NCBI GenBank assembly: GCA_035772405.1
Contig: JAYKKM010000263.1
Span: 3,382,001 to 3,446,000 of the forward strand
From: Chrysogorgia sp. JL179-B06
Lineage: Eukaryota; Cnidaria; Anthozoa; Scleralcyonacea; Chrysogorgiidae
Direction: 5' to 3'
DNA length: 64,000 nt
This document shows positions 1-11,413 of the stretch, piece by piece. A program made the translations under genes and the position numbers. Under the pieces are notes generated by a model. It was given only the letters and a program-made list of their open reading frames with translations. It had not been told where the DNA came from and did not search any database. The first letter of the stretch is position 1, and each line of letters starts with the position of its first letter.

Positions 1-54
1 TGCACGTTTCTTGACAGACTTATCATTCTCTGCTTCAGCCTGCCGTTTCGACAT
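1..54 (-). CDS. start of a minus-strand gene running off the window (possible Harbinger accessory protein)
   Basis: An ATG at 52-54 on the minus strand opens a frame that stays open to the window edge (18 codons, beginning MSKRQAEAEN and rich in Lys/Glu). It is divergent from the Harbinger transposase that begins about 240 bp away. Autonomous PIF/Harbinger elements commonly carry a second, MYB/SANT-type gene in this relation, so an accessory role is a reasonable guess. No domain is visible in so short a piece. Confidence 0.3.
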   Translation of the reverse strand, partial: MSKRQAEAENDKSVKKRA

Positions 55-295
55 GACTAGCAGTATAAAGCGATGTAGGGCTTTTGAAAATAACAATCAA
101 CCAACAACATGTTTAAATTAATGATAATTTCAAATGTTAAAACAATGACTGTGCATATTTAAAAGTCTCATGGGTTATACAAACAATAGCGCCTCTACAT
201 TAAAACCATGCTTTTACCACTTATATCATCCAACATGTCAAAACTACTGTAAACACGGGTATAAATTATATCACTATCGATATAGAGATGTTGTG

Positions 296-1402
296 ATGGA
301 TGGACTACAACAACTTCGACGATTGGCCGAACTTCGCGAGAGGTTTCCCCCTCCAATCAAAACGTAGGCGTACGTCGACCAAGAAACTTTCGAAATAGAG
401 ATGACATGTTAGACACATTGCATGATGACGAGTTCCTCCAGAGATATAGGATGACTAAGCCCATGTTTTATGAGCTTCTTGAGCAAATACGTGATGAAGT
501 TGAGTATCAAACCAAACGAAATCATGCGCTTACAGCAGCTCAACAGTTACTCATAGAACTAAGGTTTTTAGCAAGCGGATCATTCCAACAGGTCATTGGA
601 GATACGATAAAGGTGAATAAGAGTACAATATCTGGAACCATCACAAGAGTAACTAATGCCTTACTTAATGTACAACATTCATTTATTTATTGGCCGTCCG
701 CACAAGAATGTGCGCGAACTTCTACAATAATATACCAATCATCCAATTTCCCATGTGTAGAAGGAGTTATCGATGGTACGCATGTGCCGATAGCTACACC
801 ACACATCCATGAACAGGTGTATGTAAACAGAAAAGATTTCCATTCTATTAATGTACAACTTTGTGGAAACGGCGATCTAATGATTATGGACGTTGTGGAA
901 AAGTGGCTGGGATCGGTAAATGATGCCCGCATTCTCAAAAATTCATCGCTTTATGAAAATTTTTACCACTATTACCAAATTACCCGCTTTATGAAGAAAT
1001 CTACCACTATTACCAAATGGAGTAATTCTTGGTGACACTGGGTATCCTTTACTTGAGTGGCTCCTAGTTCCATATGCGGTCAATCCACGTATGACGGCTG
1101 CACAACGACGTTATAACCGGGCCCATAAATCAGCTCGATCCGGTATTGAACGAATAAATGGCATCCTTAACAGATGGTGGGCGTGTTTGAACAAACTGCG
1201 TTTTACAGCTGCGAAATGCTGCAAAATCGTTGTATGTTGTATGCTGCACAATTTTTGTCGTCATCTTCCACTTAACGATGAAGAACTACCGAACTTTGAG
1301 GATGTAGAAGCGATTGCAGATGTAGATTATAATGAAACGGAAGAGCGGCGTGAAAAGCGCGCTGAGTTTGTAACATCATTTTTTTCACAATTAAAAACCT
1401 AA
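296..1402 (+). pseudogene. PIF/Harbinger (HARBI1-like) transposase, frameshifted
   Basis: Resembles the DDE nuclease of PIF/Harbinger transposons, which cut and join DNA at TWA-type targets. A likely start at 296 (MDGLQQLRRL) reads to a stop at 364-366. The frame then shifts and the main reading frame (ATG at 406) runs to 1035. It contains the first catalytic Asp in GVIDGTHVPI and the second in GSVNDARI. After a duplication at 947-1018 the frame changes again; the last part (about 1037-1402) holds the catalytic Glu in GIERINGIL and a Cys/His-rich tail (CCMLHNFCRH). All three catalytic residues survive but at least two frame breaks disable the gene. Length and motif order match the family. I did not find convincing TIRs inside the window. 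Confidence 0.85.
947..1018 (+). repeat. 34-bp imperfect tandem duplication inside the Harbinger transposase
   Basis: Two copies of a 34-bp unit (947-980 and 985-1018), each starting CGCTTTATGA and ending CACTATTACCAAAT, are separated by 4 bp. The copies differ at a few positions in the middle. The duplication adds about 38 bp, not a multiple of three, and so breaks the reading frame. Confidence 0.85.
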
Positions 1403-2720
1403 TATTATTGTGTATAGCGTTTTCAATTTCTAATTTATATGTCATAGTCGTGAAGCATCCTTTATAACATTACCCCCTTATTGGATGGAAAACAAATTGA
1501 ACATTTCAACTATCAGATATCATTGTAGAAAGGATAATTATGGATTAATTTGTTATTAAATATCGGTATACTGTTAATATCCCGGCTAATATAAAATATC
1601 AGTGTGCGTAAAAATCTTTCACACCTTTCCTCCTCCTTCAGATGGAGTTTAGCAGTCAATGTTTATTGCTTATTTGTGAACATGAATCACACCTGCATGC
1701 TGCCTGTTACATTATTGGTGGCATTATTGGTGAACCTTATAACTCTACACTCCCTATTTCACTTATACGTTATGTTTTATGCAACGCATGTTACGTTTGT
1801 TGCATAAACAGCACTTAAGGCCACACTTACGTGATAGGTACGTCAATGTACTTAAGCGTATATCCTACGATTCACACTTAAGGGATGTTATGCAACACAC
1901 CTAAGCTGCGGGTACACCTAAGTGTACACTTAAGCGTATATGCAACCGGGCACCAAAGAAACCAAGAAAGAAACGTAAAGACAAAAAATCCATATAAATG
2001 GCATTCATAATCTTTTTGTAAATTTTTGTTGAATAAATATTTTTTACAATTACGTGTCTTTTTATTCTTACACAAAATACCATTTACGTATAAAATCACG
2101 AACTAATGTATCGTTCCACTCCTTTTGATCAGTAAACATACTAACAATAGTTATTTCTACTACGATGTAAAGCATAAAATAAACAGTTGTCCACACACAC
2201 GAGACCACGGTGACTGTAAAGTCTTTTCATTCCAAGTAAATGTACTGCTATGATCTTGTAGAAATATTTGAAAGTTTCTGCTGTAAAACTCTGGGCTTTG
2301 TCCATAAGAGTCGAAGAATTCTCCTTTTCCATCCGATGTGACGTAAACAACTACCCAGTGTGTACCTCGCTGGGATCCACGTTTATAATAAAACCTCTAG
2401 GTCTTTTCTGTATCTGAAAATGACGATTACCCCATCTCGGAAAAAGCCGTTAAATGGGTACCAAAATCTTATAAATAATTTTGGCAGTGAAAACAGAAGT
2501 TCGGATGTTTGGATATGTCAATGTCTCTAAAATAATAAGATAAAATTCAACGAAAAGATTACCAGTGAGTACAAATAAGACCTTTTCGTTTTCAGACAAT
2601 CGCGTGCATAAATGTTGAGACACTTCAAATATTTTCAGTAAGGAATACGACACGCATTGGAAAGCGGATAGAAAATACAACTTCATTTTATGTTATCCCT
2701 CCCCCCGTTTCAATGTTGCT
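1403..2720. other. no gene seen; short CTTAAG-containing words
   Basis: No supportable gene in this stretch. Between about 1810 and 1940 the word ACTTAAG recurs in several short contexts (for example CACTTAAGG and CACTTAAGCG), which may be the eroded end of a repeat. The remainder is plain AT-rich sequence. Confidence 0.4.
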
Positions 2721-3247
2721 CATTAAAGTGCTTATAAACCCAAAATGGATTTTTGGTGATTCGGATAGAGCATAAAAAGTTAGTTAACAAGTTCTGAATT
2801 AGTTTTTGCGTCAAACTTTTAGTTTCGGAGATATAACGGCTCAAACATGCAAATTGTGCCATTTTTGGAAAAAAGTAGCGCCAACAATAAAATAACACAC
2901 AGGGTCCTGGATCCAAGGAACCCGTCTTCAACAACAACTAGGCTGTTGTATAGGAGAAGACAGCTATCTTAAGAGTTTTTATTGAAAAATGCCCAAACGA
3001 TGTGTCTTTACGATGTTACCTTGTCTACTCGAATTGTAATATATTTTTATAAGAATTGAGACATAACGCGTTCCTCGGATCCAGTCTCCCGTCCTGCGCT
3101 ACTTTTTTTCACAAATTGTGACTTTGAGCCCTTATATCTCCGAAACTAAAAGTTTAACGCAAAAACTAATCTAGAACTTATCAACTAACTTTTTATGCTC
3201 TATCCGAATCACCAAAAACCCATTTCGGGTTTATAAGCACTTTAATG
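2721..3247. repeat. foldback (long inverted repeat) element
   Basis: The left arm (2721-2880) and right arm (3096-3247) are reverse complements over about 150 bp with scattered mismatches. Outer ends are CATTAAAGTGCTTATAAACC and its complement. The spacer holds a second, weaker inverted match around GGATCC words near 2910 and 3080. There is no coding capacity. It looks like a MITE or foldback element; superfamily not assignable from what I see. Confidence 0.85.
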
Positions 3248-3545
3248 ATTGCCAAGTGCTAAGCGCATAAAATATTTACTCAGAATCAACATTGATCAGG
3301 GGGAGGGCGGTTGAAATATCAAGATCTACTTTCACCTGAATCGTGAAGGCATGGCTTCCGTTGGTTAAAATAAATGTCTTGACATTTTGCTCCCGATTGT
3401 CCGAATTCACTAACACGTATTTTAAACGAATAAAGCATGTTAACCACCTAAATAAGACACAAGATAGACAGTAACGGGAGAAAACTTCTTGGTAAATTGT
3501 CGTCCCGGAAATGAACGTTGCAGATTCGTTTGAATGTACCATGTG

Positions 3546-4393
3546 CAGTGGTGTGAGTACTCGTTACAATTGTAACGCGTTACCGTGTACTCGTTACATT
3601 TGTAGTAATTTTAACCGGTAATTAATTACTTTTTTGGCAAAGGAACGAAAAAGGTAATTAATTACAAAACAAAGGAACGCGTTCTTTTGAGGAAGAAAAT
3701 TACAAATTCCTTTCCTTAAATCTTTCATAAATATAATAAATGTTATTTATCATCATACCTATCGACAGACGAAAACAACTAAAGTTTGACGTGGAAACAT
3801 GCTTGGCTCATTCTATGGCTAAAGGCCTTCTTGAAAATAGAGCAGACCCTGGGGACGAGGTTGTCCCCGTGAGACACACTCTCAACACGTGTCAAGAGGT
3901 CATTTGACTCGTTTCTGGATTAATTCAAAAGCGAAATCCCAGATGTTAGTATCAATAATATGGCAGAATATTTATAAACAATCGTTGTTACCAATGATAC
4001 GGACGAGTTAAACAACGCTCTGGCTAAAGAAAATCCAATAGCTGTGGAAGAGCTAATCTTGTGTGTGTAAAAGCTGAAGCTATTGTTGTTGTGAACAACA
4101 AATTTAATTGTTTCTATTAATAATGCAATGTTTCATAATAATTGTTACTAAATGTTAAAAGTTAAAACCCAACCTCATTCCTCTCATTAAACATTGTCTC
4201 ATTTTCATTTCTGGTGTGAGGAATTTATTTGGCACAAGGTCTACATTACGTAAAGGAATTTGTAATTAATTACTTTTTTCGGAGAGTAATTTTGTAATTG
4301 TAATTTATTACTTTTTAAGAGTGGTAATTACTATTTGAAGCAAGTAATTGTAATTGTAATTATTCCTTTTTGAGGGGTAATTTTGCAACCCTG
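3546..4393. mobile_element. non-autonomous hAT-like element rich in GTAATTAATTAC words
   Basis: Ends are CAGTGGTG (3546) and CAACCCTG (to 4393; complement CAGGGTTG), the CAG...CTG style of hAT termini. The flanking octamers ACCATGTG (3538-3545) and ACTACGTG (4394-4401) match at 6 of 8 positions with two transitions, a plausible decayed 8-bp TSD. Both ends are full of TAATTAC/GTAATTA words. The middle (about 3780-4230) may hold eroded transposase but I cannot confirm it. Confidence 0.55.
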
Positions 4394-4486
4394 ACTACGT
4401 GATGTGAAATCAATACCGCACGTGATCAAATTAGTCACCCCAGAGCGTTGTTTTTTATTTATCGTATATACAAGGATGGACGTTAG

Positions 4487-5825
4487 GAGGACTCCAACAA
4501 ACAAAAGTGGCTAAAAAGAATAAATTTGGAGCACCTATCTGAAATATTTGAGAGAAATGGGTTTGAAACGCTCGGATCCATCATCGCAATGGATCCCGGT
4601 GACATCAGTACTATTTTTCAGCCGAATGGACTCAAACTTGGCGAACGACGGTTGCTGGAACAGCAAATTGAAATACTAAAAACAAAGGTACTTACCGATT
4701 TGTATATTATAACAAGTTAGCTTTGCCATCGATTGTAGTAATGAGTAATGCACACGTATTTTTTGCTTAGGAATCTTGTGGTTTGTATTCGACGGGACGT
4801 AATTTTGATTCATCCAAGTCGATCACAAAAAAACGTGGCGCCCGGATGTGCAGATCGATCATGTCACAATTAGTCCTGTTCATACAAGCAGAAAAGAGCT
4901 TAAATATTCCAATTGTCAAGATTCGTCGACTCTTAGCCCTCTTCAATCCTATATTTTGCATCAAAAGAGAATGATCGAAGATCAAGAGAAGAAAGTGGGC
5001 ATTGCGGAAAAAGATCGTGATGATTTCTTCCGAGAAAGAACACAATCTATGGCGGAGAAGCAATGTTTTTCAACTCTACCCACGTGTAGCAAGTGTCATT
5101 TGAAAGAAGGACACAACCGCTTAAATTGCCCCTATCCAAACGCTTGCTCATCGTCAACGTACTGCAAAAACATAGACAAACATCCAGAAGACAAGCAAAC
5201 TGGAAAAGAGTTAAACAAAAAACTCAGTGAAGAACGTAAAATGTTGTTGTCAATGAAAGAGGAGCTTAAGAATAGCGAGACTTCGTGTGCAAGTGTCGCA
5301 AAACGCTATGTTGCTCGAGTGAAGGATACTTTGATTGCAAGTGATCCACGCAAATACACGAGGGAACTTGATGGAAGATGTATTGAGAATTGGCGTATGT
5401 TGAACAACGACAGCAAAATGCTTGAGAAGGAATTCAAAGGTAAAATTCCATCTCCCGAGCAAGCGAAGGAAGCAGTAATGGCTTTTGAATCCCGGACACC
5501 AGCTCCATCGAAAACAAAAGGGAAAACGTTGGTTCATAATCCATATAAAAGGCTATGGGAATCGCAAGGAGTTTCGTGGCCCCAGCCTCGCTATATAGCT
5601 ACAAGCCATACACTCACCTGTGACAGTGATATGTCGACTGAAGACGAAGCGGATAATACACTTCGCTCCCCTCAAAGAAAGAAGGCTGCAAAGGAATACG
5701 ACGACGATTACCAACTTGCATTAGGAATGCAACAAAGTTTGGAAACATTGCCCACCACCTTTGACTTAGAAGCGTTTGATAAAGGCCATGTCAGTAGAGT
5801 CGAAACTGGAGAAATATCAACGTAG
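4487..5825 (+). pseudogene. SAM-like plus CCHC zinc-knuckle protein (Gag-like?), broken
   Basis: A first exon (about 4487-4689) encodes a SAM-domain-like segment (HLSEIFERNGFETLGSIIAM). It ends at a good splice donor (AAAG|GTACTTACC), and an acceptor TTTTTTGCTTAG precedes 4771. The second part must change frame near 4840; its long frame (from 4848) carries a zinc knuckle CSKCHLKEGHNRLNCPYPN, then a second Cys/His cluster, a coiled-coil-like charged stretch and an acidic Ser-rich tail ending at 5825. There is no clean ATG upstream of exon 1 in frame. It could be a Gag-type ORF of the DIRS-like element that follows, or an unrelated metazoan family; I cannot decide. Confidence 0.5.
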
Positions 5826-6218
5826 CAGGCGTGGGAAAAAATACAAGCGAAGCCAACGCCAACGGTCGCAAAACATCATCTCTAAACTTATACACCCTTG
5901 CTGAAGTTGCCCTGGAAATGATCGAAAACGACAAGTAACGATATTAGCCTGCCTTTTTGCACTTGTTTGTTCATTGTTGCTGATGTTTGCATGTACTTTT
6001 TCATCACACAAACAGTTGACTGTTTATTTTTAATATTTCACAGTTGATGTATAAATGAAAACGTCGGTATAACTTTATATAATATAGACTATAGAGTTAT
6101 AGTTTAATATAAGGTTATTTGTTGTTCAAATTATGTTTAAATAAAACAAATGAATATCATGCAAATATGTATTCGGTGTGCCTAAAGAATCCAAGCATGT
6201 CATGCGGCGAAATCTCTT

Positions 6219-6614
6219 CTACAGCAGAATAAACTGCTGCGTGCAGATGTGTAGATTAGCGGATACCAGCGGCTCAAGTTCTTCTCTTTTTAAAATAATC
6301 TTTAACTTCTGAAAGACAAGTTCCACAGGATTCATTTCAGGTGAATAGGTCGGCAAATAGACAACTTCGACTCCCAAATTATCAAGCGACTCTCCTAAGG
6401 CGAATCCTCCTGCATTGTGATGAGTAGGACAGTTGTCTAGTTTGATAATATCTCCGGGCATTAAAACTGGGTTGCCATTTTCCTGAAAACTTCCACTAGT
6501 TTCGTCGAAAAAGTTAAAAAATTCGATGGTATCTGACGCACCATCGACCGTATTAGCATACATTACACCATCTAGACCAGAAAGAAGGTTTAGTGTGGTG
6601 TTTGTGGACTTCAT
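6219..6614 (-). pseudogene. Tc1/mariner-IS630-type transposase, C-terminal half
   Basis: 131 residues matching the end of a DDE/D transposase of the IS630-Tc1-mariner group. The second catalytic Asp lies in KLDNCPTHHN, and the conserved LPTYSPEMNPVELVFQKLK block carries the last acidic residue (Glu). The first Asp and the N-terminal DNA-binding HTH are not present on this piece and no TIRs were recognised. It separates the zinc-knuckle gene from the reverse transcriptase, so it is either a nested insertion or a chance neighbour. Confidence 0.8.
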
Positions 6615-6949
6615 AAAGTTTTAATTATCTGCGTTACGCAGTTGAGCAGATAATTTATATCTAATTGTTTGATATGCAGAATATTGTTCTGATACGAATA
6701 TACATTAAGTAATGACATTGTTATGCAATAGTATAAAAGGTGAATACTCACCCTAACTATTCCTCGCTGCTTACACGTTACTTAGTCAAACTTACTATAT
6801 TCTCGGTATATTATTGATTGTGATATTTGTTTTCTATATTACAGTGTTTACAATACGGACACTTGCAGAGGAACTGCTATATGAATGGGCCAAGATTGGC
6901 ACCGAGGAGTTGACTATCAGTTGACCCGCAGTGTGAGGAGGAAGATCAG

Positions 6950-7942
6950 GTGGGATCATTCCTTCTTAGTTCAAAGAGTGGTGATATGCATGAGAGTTTT
7001 TGTGTTGATAGTGTGCGTGGGGAGCTTTCAAAATGTTCAACTTACTGGCATAACACGCTTAACGCCTCGCCGTTTGTGCAAAGTATAGTGCAAGACGGCT
7101 ATAAGATTCCATTTCAGTCTATCCCAGAGACCTGTTTCTTAGCTAACAATAAATCAGCCAGAGATCACCCTGACTTTGTTTCAGAAGCGATCAACAAATT
7201 GCTTACAGGGAGATATATTGAGGAGCAATCTGAACCGCCATATTGCGTAAATCCTTTGTCTGTTGCAATAGGAAAGAAATTGCGGTTAGTTCTCGACCTC
7301 AGAAACATTAATGGGCATTTGCTCGAGCAGTCATTTCGATATGAGGATCTTCGATCATTAGCTCAATTATTTGACGAAAAATTTTGGTTTTTCACATGGG
7401 ACCTAAAATCCGGATATCATCATGTTGACATTTATGTCTCGCACAGAAAATTCCTAGGATTTTCGTGGATTATTAACGGAAAGTTGAGATATTTTATTTT
7501 CTGCGTTTTGCCATTTGGGCTTAGTTCAGCTTGTTATTGCTTTACAAAATTACTCCGGCCATTAGTCAAAAGATGGCGTCAAATGTCCCACGCCTCCTTC
7601 GTCTATTTAGACGACGGCATTTCTGGTCATAAATGTAGGGTTGATGCTTATGCGGCCAGTATTATTCAAAAGAAAGATCTCTCGTGTTCCGGTCTTACAG
7701 TGAATGAGGAAAAATGCCATTGGGATCCTATGCAGATCGGAGAATGGCTTGGTATGATTATTAACACTGTCAATTTTCATTTCGAAATTCCGCCTCGAAA
7801 AATCGAGAAAGTTAAGAAAAACATTGAGTACATTTTATCTTCAAATCAGGTTTCATTTAGAGACCTGGCAAAAATCGCGGGTTTTATTAATTCCTTGTAT
7901 TTAGCCGTCGGGCCCCCAGTAAATGCACACAGAAATATATAA
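6950..7942 (+). pseudogene. DIRS-like retrotransposon reverse transcriptase, truncated
   Basis: About 330 residues of reverse transcriptase. Motifs in order: NPLSVAIGKKLRLVLDLRNI (fingers), FFTWDLKSGYHHV (first catalytic Asp), FCVLPFGLSSACYCFTKLLR, and SFVYLDDGISG (YLDD catalytic box). FVYLDDGI and the later block GFINSLYLAVGP are characteristic of DIRS/Ngaro-type elements rather than LTR or LINE enzymes. The frame stops at 7942 just after this block. I see no RNase H, methylase or tyrosine recombinase downstream, so only part of the element remains. The upstream 6885-6949 stretch may continue the ORF. Confidence 0.75.
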
Positions 7943-8883
7943 CTTTAATAGAAAATGTTTTCTATTGAAGAAATAGAAAACATTTTCCGTGTTTCCACGC
8001 TATTTCGAATTCTCCCAAACTTCCACGAGTGTTTCAGCTGTTTCTTTCATAAAATAAGGCGTAGGAAAAAAAACGTAGAAATCATCACACTTGACAGATT
8101 TTAATAGGAATGCATGATGACTATCTTTTGGCAATACTTTGGCAAAACTTCATTATAAAATAATGACTTCATTATAAAACAGAGAGATTAGAGATGTGTA
8201 AAAGTTGTTTTTTTAAAATTTGTTTAGTATCAGTAACCTTAAATAGTACAACAATAATATTTATATATATATAGATTATATATATATATATATTCCTTTT
8301 TTAGAACTTCTGGTAACTCGGATGACACCATCATCCTCGAAGAATCGCCGCTGCGCGAAGAATCGCCGCTGCGCCAACCTCCCCACACTACGTCGCGAGT
8401 GATGTATTTGCGATGATGGACTGACCGACTGGACTCGAAAATCTGTAAATTAAACCAGCACTAAAAGACTGACGATTTTAATAAGCATTATAAATGTATG
8501 TTAACGTTGGCGCCGGAGGGAATCCACCAACAAATAAAAGATGCACACCTCATTTTCCAACAAAAAATGTAACTGATTAGAAAATTGACGATTAGGTTCA
8601 TAATTAACCCTGTTTCTTTTGTTCTTACCAATTGCCGAGGCAAGTTAAGAATTTTCTGGTTACCTTCGGCAAAAAACAATGTCGAGCCAAATAGTTTTAA
8701 TTGTGTTATATACATTTTTGTCTTGAAACGAAATAGTTATAGTTTCATTCACAACGAATTTAAATTGCATTTAAATTGAATCGCATTTAAATTGAATTAA
8801 GCAAATGCGAGGTGTTGTATGTTTTAAAACATCAAGAGTCTGAAATGCGTACGGTTTGTCCGCATTGGAGCAAAATTGTCAGC
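7943..8883. other. no gene seen; AT microsatellite and short duplication
   Basis: Contains a (TA)-rich tract at about 8260-8292, a small direct duplication of AGAATCGCCGCTGCGC at about 8340-8374, and an inverted pair of ATAGAAAACATTTT-like words near 7950-7987. No convincing coding region. Confidence 0.5.
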
Positions 8884-8960
8884 TAAACCAATCACGTTCA
8901 TTCAACCATATTCAACAACGTACCGGGAATGAATATGGTTGAATGAACGTGATTGGTTTA
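8884..8960. repeat. perfect 30-bp inverted repeat with 17-nt loop
   Basis: Arms 8884-8913 and 8931-8960 are exact reverse complements (left arm starts TAAACCAATCACGTTCATTC). The match continues imperfectly outward (GGAGCA on the left against TGCTCC on the right), giving a stem of roughly 45 bp. A transcript would form a long hairpin. It may be a MITE end-pair or a small-RNA-type hairpin. Confidence 0.9.
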
Positions 8961-9259
8961 GGTAACAATGCTCCTGGCACTTATTGAAGATTGACATGGA
9001 AGGTCGGCTTCAATTTTAGAATTGCAGAGATGTCTCGAAGTAATTGACAACGCGATCTACAGTGAATTTATCAGGCGCCTCGCAGAAATAATAGACAAAT
9101 GCCGAGACAAACCATTAAATCGTCAAAAGATGTCGGCATTATTTTGCCAGTCATCGCAATTCCAGAGTATTTTATTATTTTAAAGCATGTTTTTAATGGC
9201 AAATGTTATTATTTTTAACAGATTTTGTCCAAATTAGACTTTGTCAGGCAAATTTTATC

Positions 9260-9670
9260 GTTTTTAGGCCTAACCTTAACCCTAACCATCGGTCCGCTAT
9301 ATCCCTGCAAGATGAAGTACTTCCGAAACTCTTAAACGGGACACGGCCATGGGTACTACCCCTTGCAGTATTTGCACAGATTACATTACCATTTACGGTA
9401 ATTGCGGAGGTATATATATCAAGGAATGACTAGTGCTAGGGTAACCCTAGAAGCCGGGTTATGTTTTCCCCTTGTAAACGCGTTTGGGACAATGTTTTGC
9501 TAGTTCCAGACCTTTTGTGATGATTATGGCTAACTTGGTGACCATGTATAATAAAGTTGACTGGGCAGTAGGGTAACCCTACCTGTGAACTTTTGCTTGT
9601 AAACCTGGGCTAACGTTGACCCTCTTACTAGGGTAACCTGTGTGCTAGGGTAATCCTACCTCCTTGTAAA
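9260..9670. repeat. reiterated AGGGTAACCCT palindromes
   Basis: The self-complementary word CTAGGGTAACCCTAG at 9436-9450 recurs as TAGGGTAACCCTAC near 9570 and in degenerate form near 9630-9660. Each is accompanied by CCTTGTAAAC or similar. A CCTAACCTTAACCCTAACC stretch lies at about 9268. This looks like a dispersed repeat with internal iterons rather than a telomere. Confidence 0.6.
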
Positions 9671-9782
9671 CAGGATCTAAATGTGTCTATTGTTTTAAAC
9701 TCCAATCGGGTGTAAGCTCACTTCAACCGACTGACGCACTAGCTTGTACCGACTACATCCTATCGATCGAAGCTTGTTAAAA

Positions 9783-10428
9783 CAGTGGCGGATCCAGGGT
9801 TGTTCAAAAGAGGGGGCGCCCTGAAGAATCAGCACGTTGTCGTGTATCTTCGCGGCCATGCCGCGAACCCACTAGGGGGGTCTGGGAGGGATATGCCCCC
9901 AGGAAATTTTTTGATTTTGCAAAGCCCAGAAGTGCTTTTCCGGCGATTTCTGATAAGAATTTTTGCGAAATTAGGGCACCACGCCATTGCTAAAAATGCA
10001 CGATTACAAAGGGGCATCAAGATTAGGAAACACTTTAATATAAACTCAGAAATAGTACAGAACCAATATATACACTTTAGCCTTTAGGCATCTGAAAACG
10101 TCCATCGTTTTAGTTTAGTTTTAGTTTATTAGATTTATCACTCTTAGGTGAACGGAATAACCCAACAGGCTAAAAGCCCAATTATAGGGGTTCCGAGGGC
10201 CTACGATTTTAGGTCGTTATCCGAGAAGAGAAATTGGAACTTGGAACTTGGAACCCATGTTAAAATATGTGCATGCAAACTGGCTTTTGCAATGAAAATT
10301 GGATAAGCTACCAAAACAAATCGGTCATTTATCACTCCGACTTTCTTGTCTTGATATGGTAAAAAAACAGAAAACAGTTTGCAGAATTTTAAAGGTTGGC
10401 GCACGCCACGTGCGTGGATCCGCCACTG
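9783..10428. mobile_element. hAT-like MITE with CAGTGGCGGATCCA termini
   Basis: Left end CAGTGGCGGATCCA (9783-9796) is matched in inverted orientation by TGGATCCGCCACTG ending at 10428. CAGTGGCG is a typical hAT terminus. No perfect 8-bp TSD is visible (flanks TGTTAAAA and CAAAATAT). The interior has chance open frames only. Confidence 0.7.
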
Positions 10429-10605
10429 CAAAATATTGCCTTTACATTGGGTGCCTACTAAAATGACCCTGGTCAGATTGTGAAATGTTAATTAGTCCTA
10501 CGTTGTGAGTCTTACATTTGGTAGTTTTAAATTAATTTAAACTGATAAGTGCTAAACGTTAATGATTCTACTTGTCTGTGTTAAATCGAACACGTCTAAA
10601 ATATA

Positions 10606-10663
10606 ATTTCTGCCGACTAAAATAACTTCTGCCGACTAAAATAACTTCTGCCGACTGAAACTC
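10606..10663 (+). repeat. three tandem copies of a ~20-bp unit
   Basis: The unit TTCTGCCGACTAAAATAACT is repeated about three times with a terminal variant (CTGCCGACTGAAACT). Confidence 0.8.
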
Positions 10664-10713
10664 GTATAAAGATTTTTGGGGGGTGTCACACCCACCCCGT
10701 AGCTCCGGGCCTG

Positions 10714-10810
10714 CTGCCGATATATGGATATTTAGGTCTAATGTTTCGAGCGTGGTCCCTTCGTAAGTTTCTCTCCGACGAAGGGACCATCACTATCCGT
10801 ATATCGGCAG
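10714..10810. repeat. nested short inverted repeat (97 bp)
   Basis: Outer arms CTGCCGATATATGGATA (10714-10730) and TATCCGTATATCGGCAG (10794-10810) pair with one mismatch. Inner arms GGTCCCTTCGT (10754-10764) and ACGAAGGGACC (10778-10788) pair perfectly around a 13-nt loop. The two-tier stem could extrude as a cruciform or be a very small MITE. Confidence 0.85.
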
Positions 10811-11413
10811 TGAAACCATCTTTTTATATTTGATTATTAACACTGCCTGGAACACAAATTTTTTTCTCGCAGAAGCTCCTACTGCATTTTAACATCAAAA
10901 TGATTGGCGAAAGTTCGTCGGTACGGTGTTTAGACATGCTGACATCCATCAACACATGTATCTTACTGCGTTTTAGGCCGTGCGATATCCCAGCGATGTC
11001 GAGGGTGAGTCTAACCATGTTAAACCCAAGGGGTAGGTGGAGGGCCGGCGGCCAACATGGGTCGGGTTTTGCTCATTGATGACTGCCTTTTCACTCTCGC
11101 ACTTCTGTAGAACCTTAATGCAGAGCTTCGAATACGGCATCTTCTCATTTTTCTTCGCTTTTGTGACGAAACCCCGTTTCGCACGGCAAATGCTATACCC
11201 CGGGCGATGACCGAGGTTTATGCACCTATCAATCTTAAGACCGAGGGGCCGAGAGGGGGAAACAAATAAAAAATGTCCCAGTGCTGACAGGTATAATTGA
11301 TCAAATGTCTTCAGGACAACCGTAAGTGAAGGGCAAAGAGGTCAGTTCTCTCGTCAACGAGACAGACAGACAGACAAGCCTCTGGACCATCGACATCTGA
11401 GACAAGTAGTGAA
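10811..11413. other. no gene seen
   Basis: No supportable coding exon, repeat or RNA gene recognised; only short open frames without motifs. Confidence 0.4.

Noticed and set aside
4487..7942. A single DIRS element from the zinc-knuckle gene to the reverse transcriptase
   Set aside because: A minus-strand Tc1-type fragment lies between them and no DIRS inverted repeats were found; the link remains possible but unsupported.
9260..9300. Telomere or internal telomeric array (CCTAACCTTAACCCTAACC; similar at 42470 and 48965)
   Set aside because: Only a few degenerate units at each site, two of them inside MITE-like repeats.
9785..10087. 100-aa frame beginning MADPGLFKRGG
   Set aside because: Begins inside the hAT TIR (GCGGATCCAGGG), a well-known source of spurious proteins.
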